This document shows positions 1 through 9,000 of a stretch of DNA of 64,000 bases, in pieces (the stretch's first letter is position 1; the number at the start of each line of letters is the position of its first letter). The position numbers and the translations under genes were made by a program. The notes below the pieces were generated by a model. The model was not told the origin of the DNA. It did not search any database and worked only from the letters and a program-made list of their open reading frames with translations. The stretch is from the NCBI RefSeq assembly GCF_004345005.1, contig NZ_SMMX01000004.1, positions 1-64,000 on the forward strand, in the 5' to 3' direction. The stretch is from Extibacter muris. Lineage in GTDB: Bacteria > Bacillota > Clostridia > Lachnospirales > Lachnospiraceae.

Positions 1-114
1 AAAGATGGAAATATAGAATTGATTGACCGGATTCATGCCGGTCTAATTGTCGTGGGAAAATATAGAAATAAAAATAATTTTAAAAACCTGCTAAAAAGTC
101 TTGACTTTTGTTAG
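1..114 (+). CDS. possible C-terminal tail of an upstream gene
   Basis: One frame stays open from the window edge to a TAG at 112-114, giving 37 residues that begin KDGNIELIDR. The last codons lie inside the terminator hairpin at 82-124, which can happen at gene ends but also leaves room for a chance open frame. No family is recognisable from this length. A regulator of the catabolic operon that follows would be a reasonable neighbour, but nothing in the sequence shows it. Confidence 0.3.
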   Translation, partial: KDGNIELIDRIHAGLIVVGKYRNKNNFKNLLKSLDFC

Positions 115-124
115 CAGGTTTTTG
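82..124 (+). terminator. rho-independent terminator before the acid-sugar operon
   Basis: Arms 82-94 and 111-123 form a perfect 13-bp stem (AAAAACCTGCTAA with its complement). The stem continues inward through an AAAAGT/ACTTTT match with one bulged G. The right arm ends in a T run. It insulates the operon at 291 from whatever lies upstream. Confidence 0.85.
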
Positions 125-212
125 TGACAAAATTTTCCAAAATCTTCCGATATTTGTAATATGTTACGAAAACGAAAGAATTATTTCGTCAAAAATCACG
201 GATAAGCATATA

Positions 213-241
213 TTGATTTCGAATGAAAAGTAGTTTATAGT
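213..241 (+). promoter_or_regulatory. sigma-A-type promoter of the pdxA2 operon
   Basis: TTGATT at 213-218 and TATAGT at 236-241 are separated by 17 bp, close to the vegetative consensus. The start ATG is 50 bp downstream, behind an AAAGGAAA ribosome binding site. A near-palindrome GTAATATGTTAC at 156-167 lies upstream and could be a regulator site. That last point is only inference. Confidence 0.55.
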
Positions 242-290
242 TAAATATATCAAATGAAATATTAAAAATAAAAAAAGAAAGGAAATCAAA

Positions 291-1310
291 ATGTTGAAAG
301 AGTATAAGCCAATTATCGGCATTACAATCGGTGACCCGTCTGGGATTGGCCCGGAAATTATCATTAAGGCCTTAGAAAAAAAGGAGATATATGAAGAATG
401 TCGCCCATTTGTAATCGGAAATGTAAAAGTACTGGAACGAGCGGCAAAAGAAGCGCTGAAAAGAGATGATTTAAAGTGCAGAGCAATTGATAATCCAGAG
501 AAAGCTGAGTATGAAGCCGGGATTATCAATGTTATGGACTGTGGAGAGTATGACCTGACCTCGCTGGAATGGGGAAAAGAACAAAGACTTGCAGGTCAGA
601 TCGCTATGGATGCTATTCATAAATCCATTGAGTTGGGGACAGAAGGAAAATTAGATGCGGTAACGACTGCGCCAATCAATAAGGTGGCAATTAAAATGGT
701 TGGTGTAAGGCAGGCTGGCCATACAGAGATATATCTGGATGAAACAAAAGCAGATTATGTACTTACAATGTTTGACTGCTTTAAGATGCGGGTTTTTCAT
801 CTGAGCAGGCACATATCTTTACGAAATGCGATTGATTATGCGACCAAAGAACATATTCTGAATGAAATAAAGAGAATTGATTATCAGATGAAAAAATTAG
901 GATTTAGCAATCCTAAAATTGCAGTAGCCGGAATCAATCCTCATAGTGGTGAAGGTGGGCTGTTCGGAGATGAAGAGATAAAAGAAGTTATACCGGCAAT
1001 TGAAGAGGCAGCAGCAGAGGGAATCCAAGCGGTTGGCCCAGTGCCGCCGGATACACTGTTTAGCAGAGGTAAGAATGGTGAGTTTGATGCAATCCTTGCG
1101 ATGTATCATGATCAGGGGCATATGCCATGTAAGACATTAGATCTTGAAAGATCCGTTTCAGTAACATTGGGATTACCGTTTATCAGGTGTTCGGTTGATC
1201 ATGGAACAGCTTTTGATATTTCAGGCAAAGGAATCGCAACAAATGTCAGTATGGTTGCAGCAATTGAAACGACGATTAAATATGCAAAAGCATTGTATGA
1301 TGCTAAATAA
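291..1310 (+). CDS. pdxA2: PdxA-family dehydrogenase (PdxA2, four-carbon acid-sugar 4-phosphate catabolism)
   Basis: A 339-residue member of the PdxA family of NAD-dependent dehydrogenases that oxidise and decarboxylate 4-phosphorylated hydroxy acids. Seen: GDPSGIGPEI at about 14-23, and metal-ligand histidines in GHTE (H144), NPHSGEGG (H218) and YHDQGH (H273, H277). The gene sits directly before a DUF1537 kinase and a KdgT-type permease. That is the known context of PdxA2, which turns D-threonate or D-erythronate 4-phosphate into dihydroxyacetone phosphate, rather than of pyridoxal-phosphate synthesis. The exact substrate cannot be read from sequence. Family assignment is firm; the catabolic role is inferred from the neighbours. 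Confidence 0.9.
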   Translation: MLKEYKPIIGITIGDPSGIGPEIIIKALEKKEIYEECRPFVIGNVKVLERAAKEALKRDDLKCRAIDNPEKAEYEAGIINVMDCGEYDLTSLEWGKEQRLAGQIAMDAIHKSIELGTEGKLDAVTTAPINKVAIKMVGVRQAGHTEIYLDETKADYVLTMFDCFKMRVFHLSRHISLRNAIDYATKEHILNEIKRIDYQMKKLGFSNPKIAVAGINPHSGEGGLFGDEEIKEVIPAIEEAAAEGIQAVGPVPPDTLFSRGKNGEFDAILAMYHDQGHMPCKTLDLERSVSVTLGLPFIRCSVDHGTAFDISGKGIATNVSMVAAIETTIKYAKALYDAK

Positions 1311-1327
1311 AGGTGGGGGCGGAAAAG

Positions 1328-2683
1328 ATGGCAATTATAGGAGCTGTTGCAGATGATTTTACTGGAACAGCAAGTGCTGGAGTGTTAGTTGCAAAAGGAC
1401 AGGCCAAAACAGGATTGTTTTTTGATCCGGATGCATTGAATCAGTTCGATGAAGCAGAGCGTCTTGATGCTATCTATGTAAGTAGTAATAGCAGGCATTT
1501 GCTGCCGAATGAGGCTGTCCTTGCAGTAAAAGAAGCCACAAGTGCTTTAAAGAAGATGGATATAAAATATTTTTCTAAGAAAATAGATACGACTTTACGT
1601 GGGGGTATCGGATATGAAGTAGACGCTATGCTTGAAGAATTGGAAGAAGATACGGTTGCTGTTATGGTAACAGCAATGCCCCAATCCAACAGAATATGTG
1701 TTGGTGGATATTCTATCATCGACGGGGTAATCTTAACAGAGACTTCTGTAGCACATGATGTAAAAACCCCGGTAAAAGAGTGTTATGTACCGGCGCTTAT
1801 GGCCGGACAGACCAAACATAAGATTGCCCATATCAATTTAAGAGATGTTCTTGCGGGAGAACAAGTGATTAGAGACAGGTTTGTAGAAGCAAGAGAATCA
1901 GGAAGCAGAATCTTCATCGTAGATGCAATGACGCTGGACAATGTGGAGGTGATTGCAAAAACCTGTGTAAAACTAGGCTGGAGTATATTGGCGGTTGATC
2001 CGGGAGCGTTCACTATGAAACTGGCTTTTCATAGAGGGCTCATAGGGGAAGAGCAAAGTACGAAGCCCACACAGAAGACGCCTGACAAATCAAAGTGTGC
2101 CTTGTTAATTGTGGGAAGTGCAAATCCGTCAACGATGGTGCAGATGGAGCGGCTATACGCAGACAGCGGGGAGAATGTAAAGGTAAGTGTTTCCCCGCAT
2201 GCATTGATAGAAGGCGGAAAAGCTGCAGAAGATGAAGTGGCAAAGGTGAGTCAGACTATCATAGATTTGATACATCAAGAACATATCCCTAAAGCAATTA
2301 TTGTTGAGACTGCATTACATGGCTCTATAGTAAATCTGGCAGAAGAAGATGTAAAGCATGCATATGAGCCAGGGACAAGTTCGGATTTCATAAACCAAGG
2401 TCTTGCCCGGATTACAGATAACGTGTTGGAGAGTGTAAGAGTAAAGATCGCAGGTTTGCTGCTTACAGGTGGTGATACGATGGAATGCGTATGCCGAACG
2501 ATTGGAACGGCTTGTATCCAGGCAATCGATAACATTGTTGCGCAAGTGGATGTGGGAAGGATTATCGGGAAATATGATGGCCTCCCGCTTATCGTAAAAG
2601 GTGGATTTTGCGGATATGACGATATTGGAATCGACATAGTTGAACGGTTATTCGAAGAAGCAGAGAAAAAGGAGGAAAAATAA
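1328..2683 (+). CDS. four-carbon acid sugar kinase family protein (DUF1537)
   Basis: A 451-residue kinase of the DUF1537 family, which phosphorylates threonate, erythronate or 3-oxo-tetronate at the 4-hydroxyl using ATP. The N-terminal substrate domain opens with ADDFTG (about residues 8-13), and the C-terminal nucleotide domain carries LLLTGGDT near residue 376. I chose ATG 1328 over GTG 1313 because the family starts just before the ADDFTG strand and AGGTGGGGG lies at a good distance. It begins 17 bases after pdxA2, so the two are co-transcribed. Together they would turn an imported acid sugar into a triose phosphate. Which stereoisomer is used is unknown. Confidence 0.88.
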   Translation: MAIIGAVADDFTGTASAGVLVAKGQAKTGLFFDPDALNQFDEAERLDAIYVSSNSRHLLPNEAVLAVKEATSALKKMDIKYFSKKIDTTLRGGIGYEVDAMLEELEEDTVAVMVTAMPQSNRICVGGYSIIDGVILTETSVAHDVKTPVKECYVPALMAGQTKHKIAHINLRDVLAGEQVIRDRFVEARESGSRIFIVDAMTLDNVEVIAKTCVKLGWSILAVDPGAFTMKLAFHRGLIGEEQSTKPTQKTPDKSKCALLIVGSANPSTMVQMERLYADSGENVKVSVSPHALIEGGKAAEDEVAKVSQTIIDLIHQEHIPKAIIVETALHGSIVNLAEEDVKHAYEPGTSSDFINQGLARITDNVLESVRVKIAGLLLTGGDTMECVCRTIGTACIQAIDNIVAQVDVGRIIGKYDGLPLIVKGGFCGYDDIGIDIVERLFEEAEKKEEK

Positions 2684-2684
2684 T

Positions 2685-3650
2685 ATGATCTTAAATTTCT
2701 TAAAAAAGGTTCCTGCAGGAATGATGGTTGTTCCATTACTACTGGGTAGTTTATTGAACACAATATTTCCGGATGCATTACAGATTGGCGGATTAACCAC
2801 AGCATTATTTTCAAGTGCAGGTACAAATACACTATTGGGGGCTCAGCTTTTCTGTATGGGAACAGCGTTACAGGTAAAAGATATGCCCAAAGTGCTGCGG
2901 CGCGGAGGTGTCTTATTAGTGTCTAAGTTTGTTATAGGTGCCGCACTTGGTATTATTATCGGCAAAGCGTTTGGCATGGAAGGGATTATCGGCCTTACAA
3001 CCTTATCTGTTGTAAGTGCGGTTACAAACTCAAACGGAAGTGTATATCTTACACTTATGGGTAACTATGGGGATCGTGCTGATGGTGGATGTTTCCCTTT
3101 GCTAGCACTGAATGACGGTCCATTCTTTACACTGGTTGCGCTGGGTGCCTCCGGCCTTGCTAATATTCCGATTATGTCTCTGTTAGCAGCGATTATTCCG
3201 GTTGCACTTGGTATGCTTATAGGTAATTTGGATCATGGAATGCGTGATATCTTTGTACCTATGGGAACAGCAATTATACCGTTAATTGGTTTTGCTCTTG
3301 GAACAGGTATTGATCTGATGAGTATTATTAAAGGTGGACCGTCAGGTATTATTCTTGGACTTATTACTGTTTTTGCTGGCGGTGGTTTTATTGTTCTGTG
3401 TGATCGGTTTATTACAAAAAGACCAGGATATGCCGGATGGGCGGTTGCAACAACGGCAGGAAATGCAGTGGCCGTTCCTGCAGCAGTAGCATTGATAGAT
3501 ACTGCGTGGCAGCCTTACGTAGCAGCAGCTACTGTTCAAGTGGCAGCATCTGTAGTGGTATCATGTATCTTAGCACCATTCATTACCAACTGGTGGGCAA
3601 AGAAATTCGGCTGTCCGCAATATCCATTAGAAGGCCAGTCTTTTGAATAA
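2685..3650 (+). CDS. kdgT: 2-keto-3-deoxygluconate permease family transporter (KdgT)
   Basis: A 321-residue, strongly hydrophobic protein with about ten predicted membrane segments, matching the KdgT family of proton-coupled acid-sugar importers. It opens with FLKKVPAGMMVVPLLLGSL, the characteristic KdgT start. ATG 2685 is preceded by GGAGG at 2671-2675 and follows the kinase stop immediately. As the third gene of the operon it most likely imports the acid sugar used by PdxA2 and the kinase, so true 2-keto-3-deoxygluconate need not be the substrate. The operon ends in a strong terminator. Confidence 0.9.
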   Translation: MILNFLKKVPAGMMVVPLLLGSLLNTIFPDALQIGGLTTALFSSAGTNTLLGAQLFCMGTALQVKDMPKVLRRGGVLLVSKFVIGAALGIIIGKAFGMEGIIGLTTLSVVSAVTNSNGSVYLTLMGNYGDRADGGCFPLLALNDGPFFTLVALGASGLANIPIMSLLAAIIPVALGMLIGNLDHGMRDIFVPMGTAIIPLIGFALGTGIDLMSIIKGGPSGIILGLITVFAGGGFIVLCDRFITKRPGYAGWAVATTAGNAVAVPAAVALIDTAWQPYVAAATVQVAASVVVSCILAPFITNWWAKKFGCPQYPLEGQSFE

Positions 3651-3705
3651 AACATATGAAAGATACATAGCCGGCCTATGCTTAAAATGTGAAAACAATC
3701 ATACA

Positions 3706-3744
3706 AAAAACGGACGCGGGATAACTTTTCCCGCGTCCGTTTAG
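3706..3744 (+). terminator. strong terminator ending the acid-sugar operon
   Basis: CGGACGCGGG at 3711-3720 pairs perfectly with CCCGCGTCCG at 3730-3739 around a nine-base loop. Flanking A and T runs lengthen the stem in either direction, so it could act on both strands. With the terminator at 82-124 it makes the three-gene operon a closed unit. Confidence 0.88.
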
Positions 3745-3941
3745 TGACACTTTTCAATTTGGTTTTGTTCACTTTGGTCAGAACATACGTCAATGCCCTG
3801 TTCCAAGAGACGCTGCTTAATGGCTATGGTTGTCTCTTTACTGCTCCAGATGGCAGAAAGGATCTCGGCTATGAACAGCAAGAAGCATTTGAAAGGATTC
3901 AGAAGATGGAAGATATGGCACGTAATTCTTTCACAAAATGA
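3744..3941 (+). CDS. doubtful small ORF between the acid-sugar operon and plsX
   Basis: A 65-codon frame opens at a GTG right behind the terminator with no ribosome binding site. Its second half (for example QQEAFERIQKMEDMARN) has the charged composition of a real protein, while the first half does not. It may be the remnant end of a gene broken when the upstream operon arrived. No family recognised. The 350-bp stretch 3651-4000 holds nothing else I can support, apart from a CTAGTAG direct repeat at 3961 and 3976 just before plsX. Confidence 0.2.
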   Translation: MTLFNLVLFTLVRTYVNALFQETLLNGYGCLFTAPDGRKDLGYEQQEAFERIQKMEDMARNSFTK

Positions 3942-4000
3942 TTGATTTTTAGAGGGATGTCTAGTAGAATTAATCCTAGTAGTGCTGGGAGGAAGAAAGA

Positions 4001-5023
4001 ATGACTGAAATTACAAGAGTAGCGCTGGATGCCATGGGCGGTGACAATGCCCCGGGTGAAATGGTCAAGGGTGCTGTGGATGCCGTCGCCAGGGAGAAAA
4101 GTATCAAAGTCTATCTCGTCGGCAAGGAAGAGGCCATCCAAAAGGAGCTGGAAGGCTGTACTTACGACAGGGACCAGATTGAAATTGTCAATGCCACAGA
4201 GGTGATAGAGACGGCAGAACCCCCGGTCAACGCCATACGCAGAAAAAAGGACTCTTCCATCGTTGTCGGCATGAAGATGGTAAAAGCCGGCGAGGCAGAC
4301 GCTTTCGTGTCAGCGGGAAGTTCGGGTGCCATCCTCGTGGGGGGACAGACGCTCGTCGGAAGGATCAAAGGAGTAGAGAGGCCGCCGCTTGCGCCGCTCA
4401 TCCCGACAAAGACAGGGGTTTCCCTCCTGATAGACTGTGGCGCGAACGTGGATGCAAGACCATCACACCTCGTACAGTTTGCCAAGATGGGATCCATCTA
4501 CATGGAGAGCGTCATGGGCGTGAAACGTCCCAGAGTCGGGATTGTCAATATCGGGGCAGAAGAAGAGAAGGGCAATGCGCTTGTAAAAGAGACGTTCCCC
4601 CTCCTGAAGGAGACGGAAGGCATTCATTTTATCGGAAGCGTAGAAGCGAGGGATATCCCTCACGGGGTGGCAGACGTCATCGTGTGCGAGGCTTTTGCGG
4701 GAAATATCATACTTAAGCTTTATGAAGGGGTAGGAGATGTCCTTATCAAAAAGGTGAAAGCAGGAATGATGACAAGCCTGAGGAGCAAAATCGGAGCACT
4801 CCTTGTCAAGCCGGCCCTGAAAGAGACGCTGAAGGCGTTTGATGCAAGCGAGCACGGCGGAGCGCCGCTGCTTGGCCTGAACGGGCTGGTGGTAAAGACA
4901 CACGGAAGTTCAAAGTCTAAGGAAGTTACGAATACATTGATACAGTGTGTTACGTTCAAGCGGCAGAGGATTAATGAAAAGATTAAAAATTGTATTCAAA
5001 CGGATGCTGCATCCGCTGAATAA
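4001..5023 (+). CDS. plsX: phosphate acyltransferase PlsX
   Basis: PlsX converts acyl-ACP to acyl-phosphate at the membrane surface, the first step of phosphatidic acid synthesis in most Gram-positive bacteria. The 340-residue product starts with the family hallmark ALDAMGGDNAPGE (about residues 8-20) and holds SAGSSGAILVGG. A GGGAGGAAG site precedes the ATG. It heads the conserved run plsX-acpP-rnc-smc-ftsY. In related genomes rpmF and a DUF177 gene usually precede plsX; here a catabolic operon and a spacer do. Confidence 0.97.
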   Translation: MTEITRVALDAMGGDNAPGEMVKGAVDAVAREKSIKVYLVGKEEAIQKELEGCTYDRDQIEIVNATEVIETAEPPVNAIRRKKDSSIVVGMKMVKAGEADAFVSAGSSGAILVGGQTLVGRIKGVERPPLAPLIPTKTGVSLLIDCGANVDARPSHLVQFAKMGSIYMESVMGVKRPRVGIVNIGAEEEKGNALVKETFPLLKETEGIHFIGSVEARDIPHGVADVIVCEAFAGNIILKLYEGVGDVLIKKVKAGMMTSLRSKIGALLVKPALKETLKAFDASEHGGAPLLGLNGLVVKTHGSSKSKEVTNTLIQCVTFKRQRINEKIKNCIQTDAASAE

Positions 5024-5058
5024 AGACTACTCTATGGAATAAGAAAGGAAGAAATGGT

Positions 5059-5292
5059 ATGGAATTTGAAAAGTTACAGGAAATCATTGCAGATGTATTG
5101 AATGTTGAGGCAGGGGACATTACAATGGAGACGACTTTTGTAGATGATTTGGGGGCTGATTCCTTAGATATTTTCCAGATAATTATGGGAATAGAAGAGA
5201 CCTTTGATATCGAAATCGATAATGATGATGCGGAGAAGATCGTATCAGTAGGCGATGCGGTGGAACAGATTAAAAACGCGACAAATAACTAG
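5059..5292 (+). CDS. acpP: acyl carrier protein
   Basis: A 77-residue acidic acyl carrier protein, the thioester shuttle of fatty-acid synthesis and the source of acyl groups for PlsX. The phosphopantetheine attachment serine is in DDLGADSLD, about residues 31-39. The start is supported by AAGGAAG upstream, and the 35-base gap to plsX suggests one transcript. A hairpin directly after the stop may limit read-through into rnc. Confidence 0.97.
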   Translation: MEFEKLQEIIADVLNVEAGDITMETTFVDDLGADSLDIFQIIMGIEETFDIEIDNDDAEKIVSVGDAVEQIKNATNN

Positions 5293-5301
5293 GCATATAA
5301 G

Positions 5302-5334
5302 ATGCGTAAAAAGCCCGGTGGGGCTTTTTCGCAT
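5302..5334 (+). terminator. terminator or attenuator between acpP and rnc
   Basis: AAAAAGCCC (5308-5316) pairs with GGGCTTTTT (5321-5329) around a GGTG loop. ATGCG/CGCAT (5302-5306 and 5330-5334) extend the stem past one unpaired T. It is a classic terminator shape inside what is otherwise a tight operon. It fits the need for much more ACP than RNase III, with rnc-smc-ftsY transcribed by partial read-through. It may also be processed by RNase III itself. Confidence 0.75.
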
Positions 5335-5352
5335 TATGAGGAGAGCAGCTAT

Positions 5353-6048
5353 ATGAATCAGGATCTGAAGCAACTGGAAAATAGAATCGGCTACACATTC
5401 AAGGATTTCGGACTGCTGAAAAAGGCGATGATGCACAGTTCATATGCCAATGAGCAGCATCTGCACAAGTATGAATGTAACGAACGGCTCGAATTCCTCG
5501 GCGACGCGGTGCTGGAACTCGTATCCAGCGAATTCTTGTTCTATGAGCACACGAAGATGCCGGAAGGGGAACTGACCAAGACGAGAGCCGGAATGGTGTG
5601 TGAGCCTGCACTGGCGTTCTGCGCCAGAGAGATACAGATTGGAGATTTTCTTCTGCTTGGAAAGGGCGAGGATGCGACAGGAGGGCGTAAGAGGGAGTCA
5701 ATCACGTCTGACGCGATGGAAGCTCTGATCGGAGCTATATATATAGATGGTGGTTTTGCTAATGCGAAAGAGTTTATCGAACAGTTTATCCTGAGGGACC
5801 TGGAGAATAAGAAACTCTTTTTTGATAGCAAGACTATCCTGCAGGAGATCGTACAGGCCAACTTTAAAGATGTGATAACATATCATCTTATTGGAGAAGA
5901 GGGCCCTGACCACGACAAATCTTTCCTTGTATCCGTACACATCGGAGAGGAAGAGTACGGTACGGGACGCGGACGGACGAAGAAGGCGGCAGAGCAGGAA
6001 GCTGCCTATCAAAGTATACTGAAGCTGCACGAGAAGAACATAAAGTAG
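5353..6048 (+). CDS. rnc: ribonuclease III
   Basis: RNase III cleaves double-stranded RNA in rRNA maturation and mRNA decay. The 231-residue product has the catalytic signature ERLEFLGDAVLEL at about 44-56, a second acidic cluster (SDAMEALIGAIYIDGG) and a C-terminal double-stranded-RNA-binding domain (about 155-231). I placed the start at ATG 5353, behind GAGGAGAG. An upstream in-frame ATG at 5302 would lie inside the terminator hairpin and add residues foreign to the family. The smc start follows eight bases after the stop. Confidence 0.96.
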   Translation: MNQDLKQLENRIGYTFKDFGLLKKAMMHSSYANEQHLHKYECNERLEFLGDAVLELVSSEFLFYEHTKMPEGELTKTRAGMVCEPALAFCAREIQIGDFLLLGKGEDATGGRKRESITSDAMEALIGAIYIDGGFANAKEFIEQFILRDLENKKLFFDSKTILQEIVQANFKDVITYHLIGEEGPDHDKSFLVSVHIGEEEYGTGRGRTKKAAEQEAAYQSILKLHEKNIK

Positions 6049-6055
6049 GTGGAGT

Positions 6056-9000
6056 ATGTATTTAAAGAGCATAGAAGTGCAGGGATTCAAGTCATTTGCA
6101 CATAAGATAAAATTTGATTTCCACAACGGCATAACAGCCATCGTAGGGCCGAACGGGAGCGGGAAAAGCAACGTCGCGGATGCGGTCCGGTGGGTACTCG
6201 GCGAACAGAGGGTCAAGCAGCTGCGCGGAGGCAGCATGCAGGACGTCATCTTTTCGGGGACAGAGAACCGGAAGCCTCTGAGCTACGCGTCTGTAGCAAT
6301 CACTCTGGATAATTCAGACCACCACCTTCCGATAGACTACGAGGAAGTGACGGTGGCCAGAAAGCTCTACCGTTCGGGAGAGAGTGAATATCTGATAAAC
6401 GGCGGTGCCTGCCGCCTTAAGGATGTCAACGAGCTGTTCTACGATACCGGGATCGGGAAGGAAGGATATTCGATCATCGGTCAGGGACAGATAGATAAGA
6501 TATTGAGCGGCAAGCCGGAGGAACGCCGGGAATTGTTCGACGAGGCGGCCGGCATCGTAAAGTTCAAACGGCGCAAGAACATGTCCGTGAAGAAACTGGA
6601 GGAAGAACGGCAGAACCTTCTCAGGGTCAACGATATACTGTCTGAGCTGGAAAAACAGGTAGGCCCTCTTGAGAGGCAGGCGGAAAAGGCAAGAGAATAC
6701 CTGAAGAAAAGGGAAGAGCTGAAGAAGTATGACATCAATATGTTTCTGCTGGAGACGAAACGGTTAAGCGACCAGATAAAGGGGATAGACGGCAAGCTTG
6801 AAACCGCACATGCGGAGCTTGATGAGGCCGGAGGCCGCTATGATGAGATGAAGTCAGAGTATGAATCGGTAGAAGAACAGGTAGACAGCATCGACGCATC
6901 GATAGAAAAAGCGAAAAGCCAGCTGAATGAGACAAATATGCTGAAGCAGCAGCTGGAGAACCAGATTGCGCTGCTGAAGGAGCAGATCCACAGCGCGCAT
7001 ATGAACGATGAACATTATGACCAGCGGGCCAAGACGATTGAGAGTGAGATCGCGGAGAGGGAAAAGCAGCTTTCCGAGCTTGTGGAAGAGCAGGAGAGCA
7101 TCCAGACGGAGCTGGATGAGAAGGGCAGGCTGGAACGTGACGCCAGAGCACAGCTCATCGAAGTGGAGACGAAGATCGCTACGCTGACGGCATCTATAGA
7201 CAGCAATAAGAAGGACATCATCGAACTGCTGAACAACAGAGCATCCACCAAGGCCAAGATTCAGCGCTATGATACGATGCTGGAACAGATACAGGTGAGG
7301 AAAAGCCAGATGAACGATCAGGCGGCAGAGTCTGTGAAAGAGGCCGCCGAGCAGGAAGTACATCTGGAGGGGTTCCGAAATGAGCTGGAAGAGATTTCAC
7401 GCCAGATTATCGAACTGACCGAAGAGAGCAGTACATACGACGACAAGATTAAGGAACTTCAGGATAAGCTTGCGGGACAGACCGAGCAGTTCCGCATCGG
7501 ACAGACCGCATACCACAGGGAACAGTCCAGGCTGGAGTCTCTAAAGAATATCACGGAACGGTATGACGGCTACGGCAACAGCATCCGGAAGGTGATGGAC
7601 AACAGGGAGAAGGAACAAGGGCTTCTCGGAGTCGTGGCAGATATCATCAAAGTCGGCAAGGATTATGAGATAGCCGTAGAGACTGCGCTTGGCGGCAGCA
7701 TACAGAATATCGTCACCGCAGATGAGGACACGGCGAAACGCATGATCCAGTTCCTGAAACAGAATAGGTTCGGGAGGGCGACGTTCCTTCCGCTTACAAG
7801 CATTACGGCCAACGGTGGAATCTACAGGCAGGAGGCGCTGAAAGAGCCCGGCGTGGTCGGGACGGCGGATAAGCTCGTCAGGGTAGAGGAACGATTCCAA
7901 GGGCTGGCAGAATATCTCCTCGGGAGAACGCTCGTCGTGGACCACATCGACCACGGCATAGCCATCGCACGCAAGTACAGGCAGTCTATCCGTATCGTAA
8001 CGCTGGAAGGAGAGCTGATCAATCCGGGTGGATCCATGACCGGGGGCGCTTTCAAGAATTCCAGCAATCTGCTGAGCAGGCGCCGTGAGATAGAAGAATT
8101 TGAAAAGACGGTCCGACAGCTGAAGAAAGAGATGGACGAGCTGGAGGCGGCCTCCGATGCGCTGCGGCAGGAGCGTGCCGGGTATTATGACAGGCTTGAA
8201 GAACTGAAAAGCAGTCTGCAGAAAGCATATGTCATCCAGAATACGGCGAAGATGAACGTAGACCAGGCGGAGGCGAGAATCCGTTCCGCCAGAAATTCTG
8301 CATCAGCCCTGACAAAGGAAGCCGAGGAACTGGACGGGCAGATAACGGATATCATCGACAACCAGGAGTCCATCAATGTAGAGCTTGATACTTCGGAAAG
8401 CCTGGAAAAGGAGCTCACAGACAGGATAGAGGAAGAGCAGAAGATTCTGGAAAGTGTGCGGGAAGAGGAGAGCCGGAAGCAGAAAGCCGCCGAAGGGATC
8501 CATCTTGCTTATGCGGGACTTGAGCAGAAATATGCATTCCTGCTTGAGAATACGGAACGTATCCAGGACGAGATCGCCAAGTTCCAGGAGGAGCTGAGTG
8601 AGCTTGAGGTCAATAAAGGCGGTACGTCCAGGGAGATTGAAGAAAAGCAGGAACAGATAGAAGATTTAAAAGACACGATTCTGAATTCAAAAGAGCTGTT
8701 CGCCGAAATCCAGCAGGAAATTGAAAGGTTCAAGCAGGAGCGGGAAGACTTGAACAAGAAGCATAAGGTATTCCTCCAGAAAAGGGAAGACCTGTCCCGC
8801 CATATGTCAGAGCTGGACAAAGAGATATTCCGTCTTGAGAGCCAGAAGGAAAGCTACGAAGATGCTTCTGAAAAGCAGATGAATTATATGTGGGAAGAAT
8901 ACGAGGTCACATACAACCATGCACTGGAGATAAGGGATGAGACGCTTACGGACCTTGCAATGATGAAAAAGCAGACACAGGTACTAAAGAGTGAGATCAA

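Noticed and set aside
3955-3995. Possible FapR operator before plsX
   Set aside because: Aligning the CCTAGTA core leaves most flanking consensus positions mismatched. Only a CTAGTAG direct repeat is clear.
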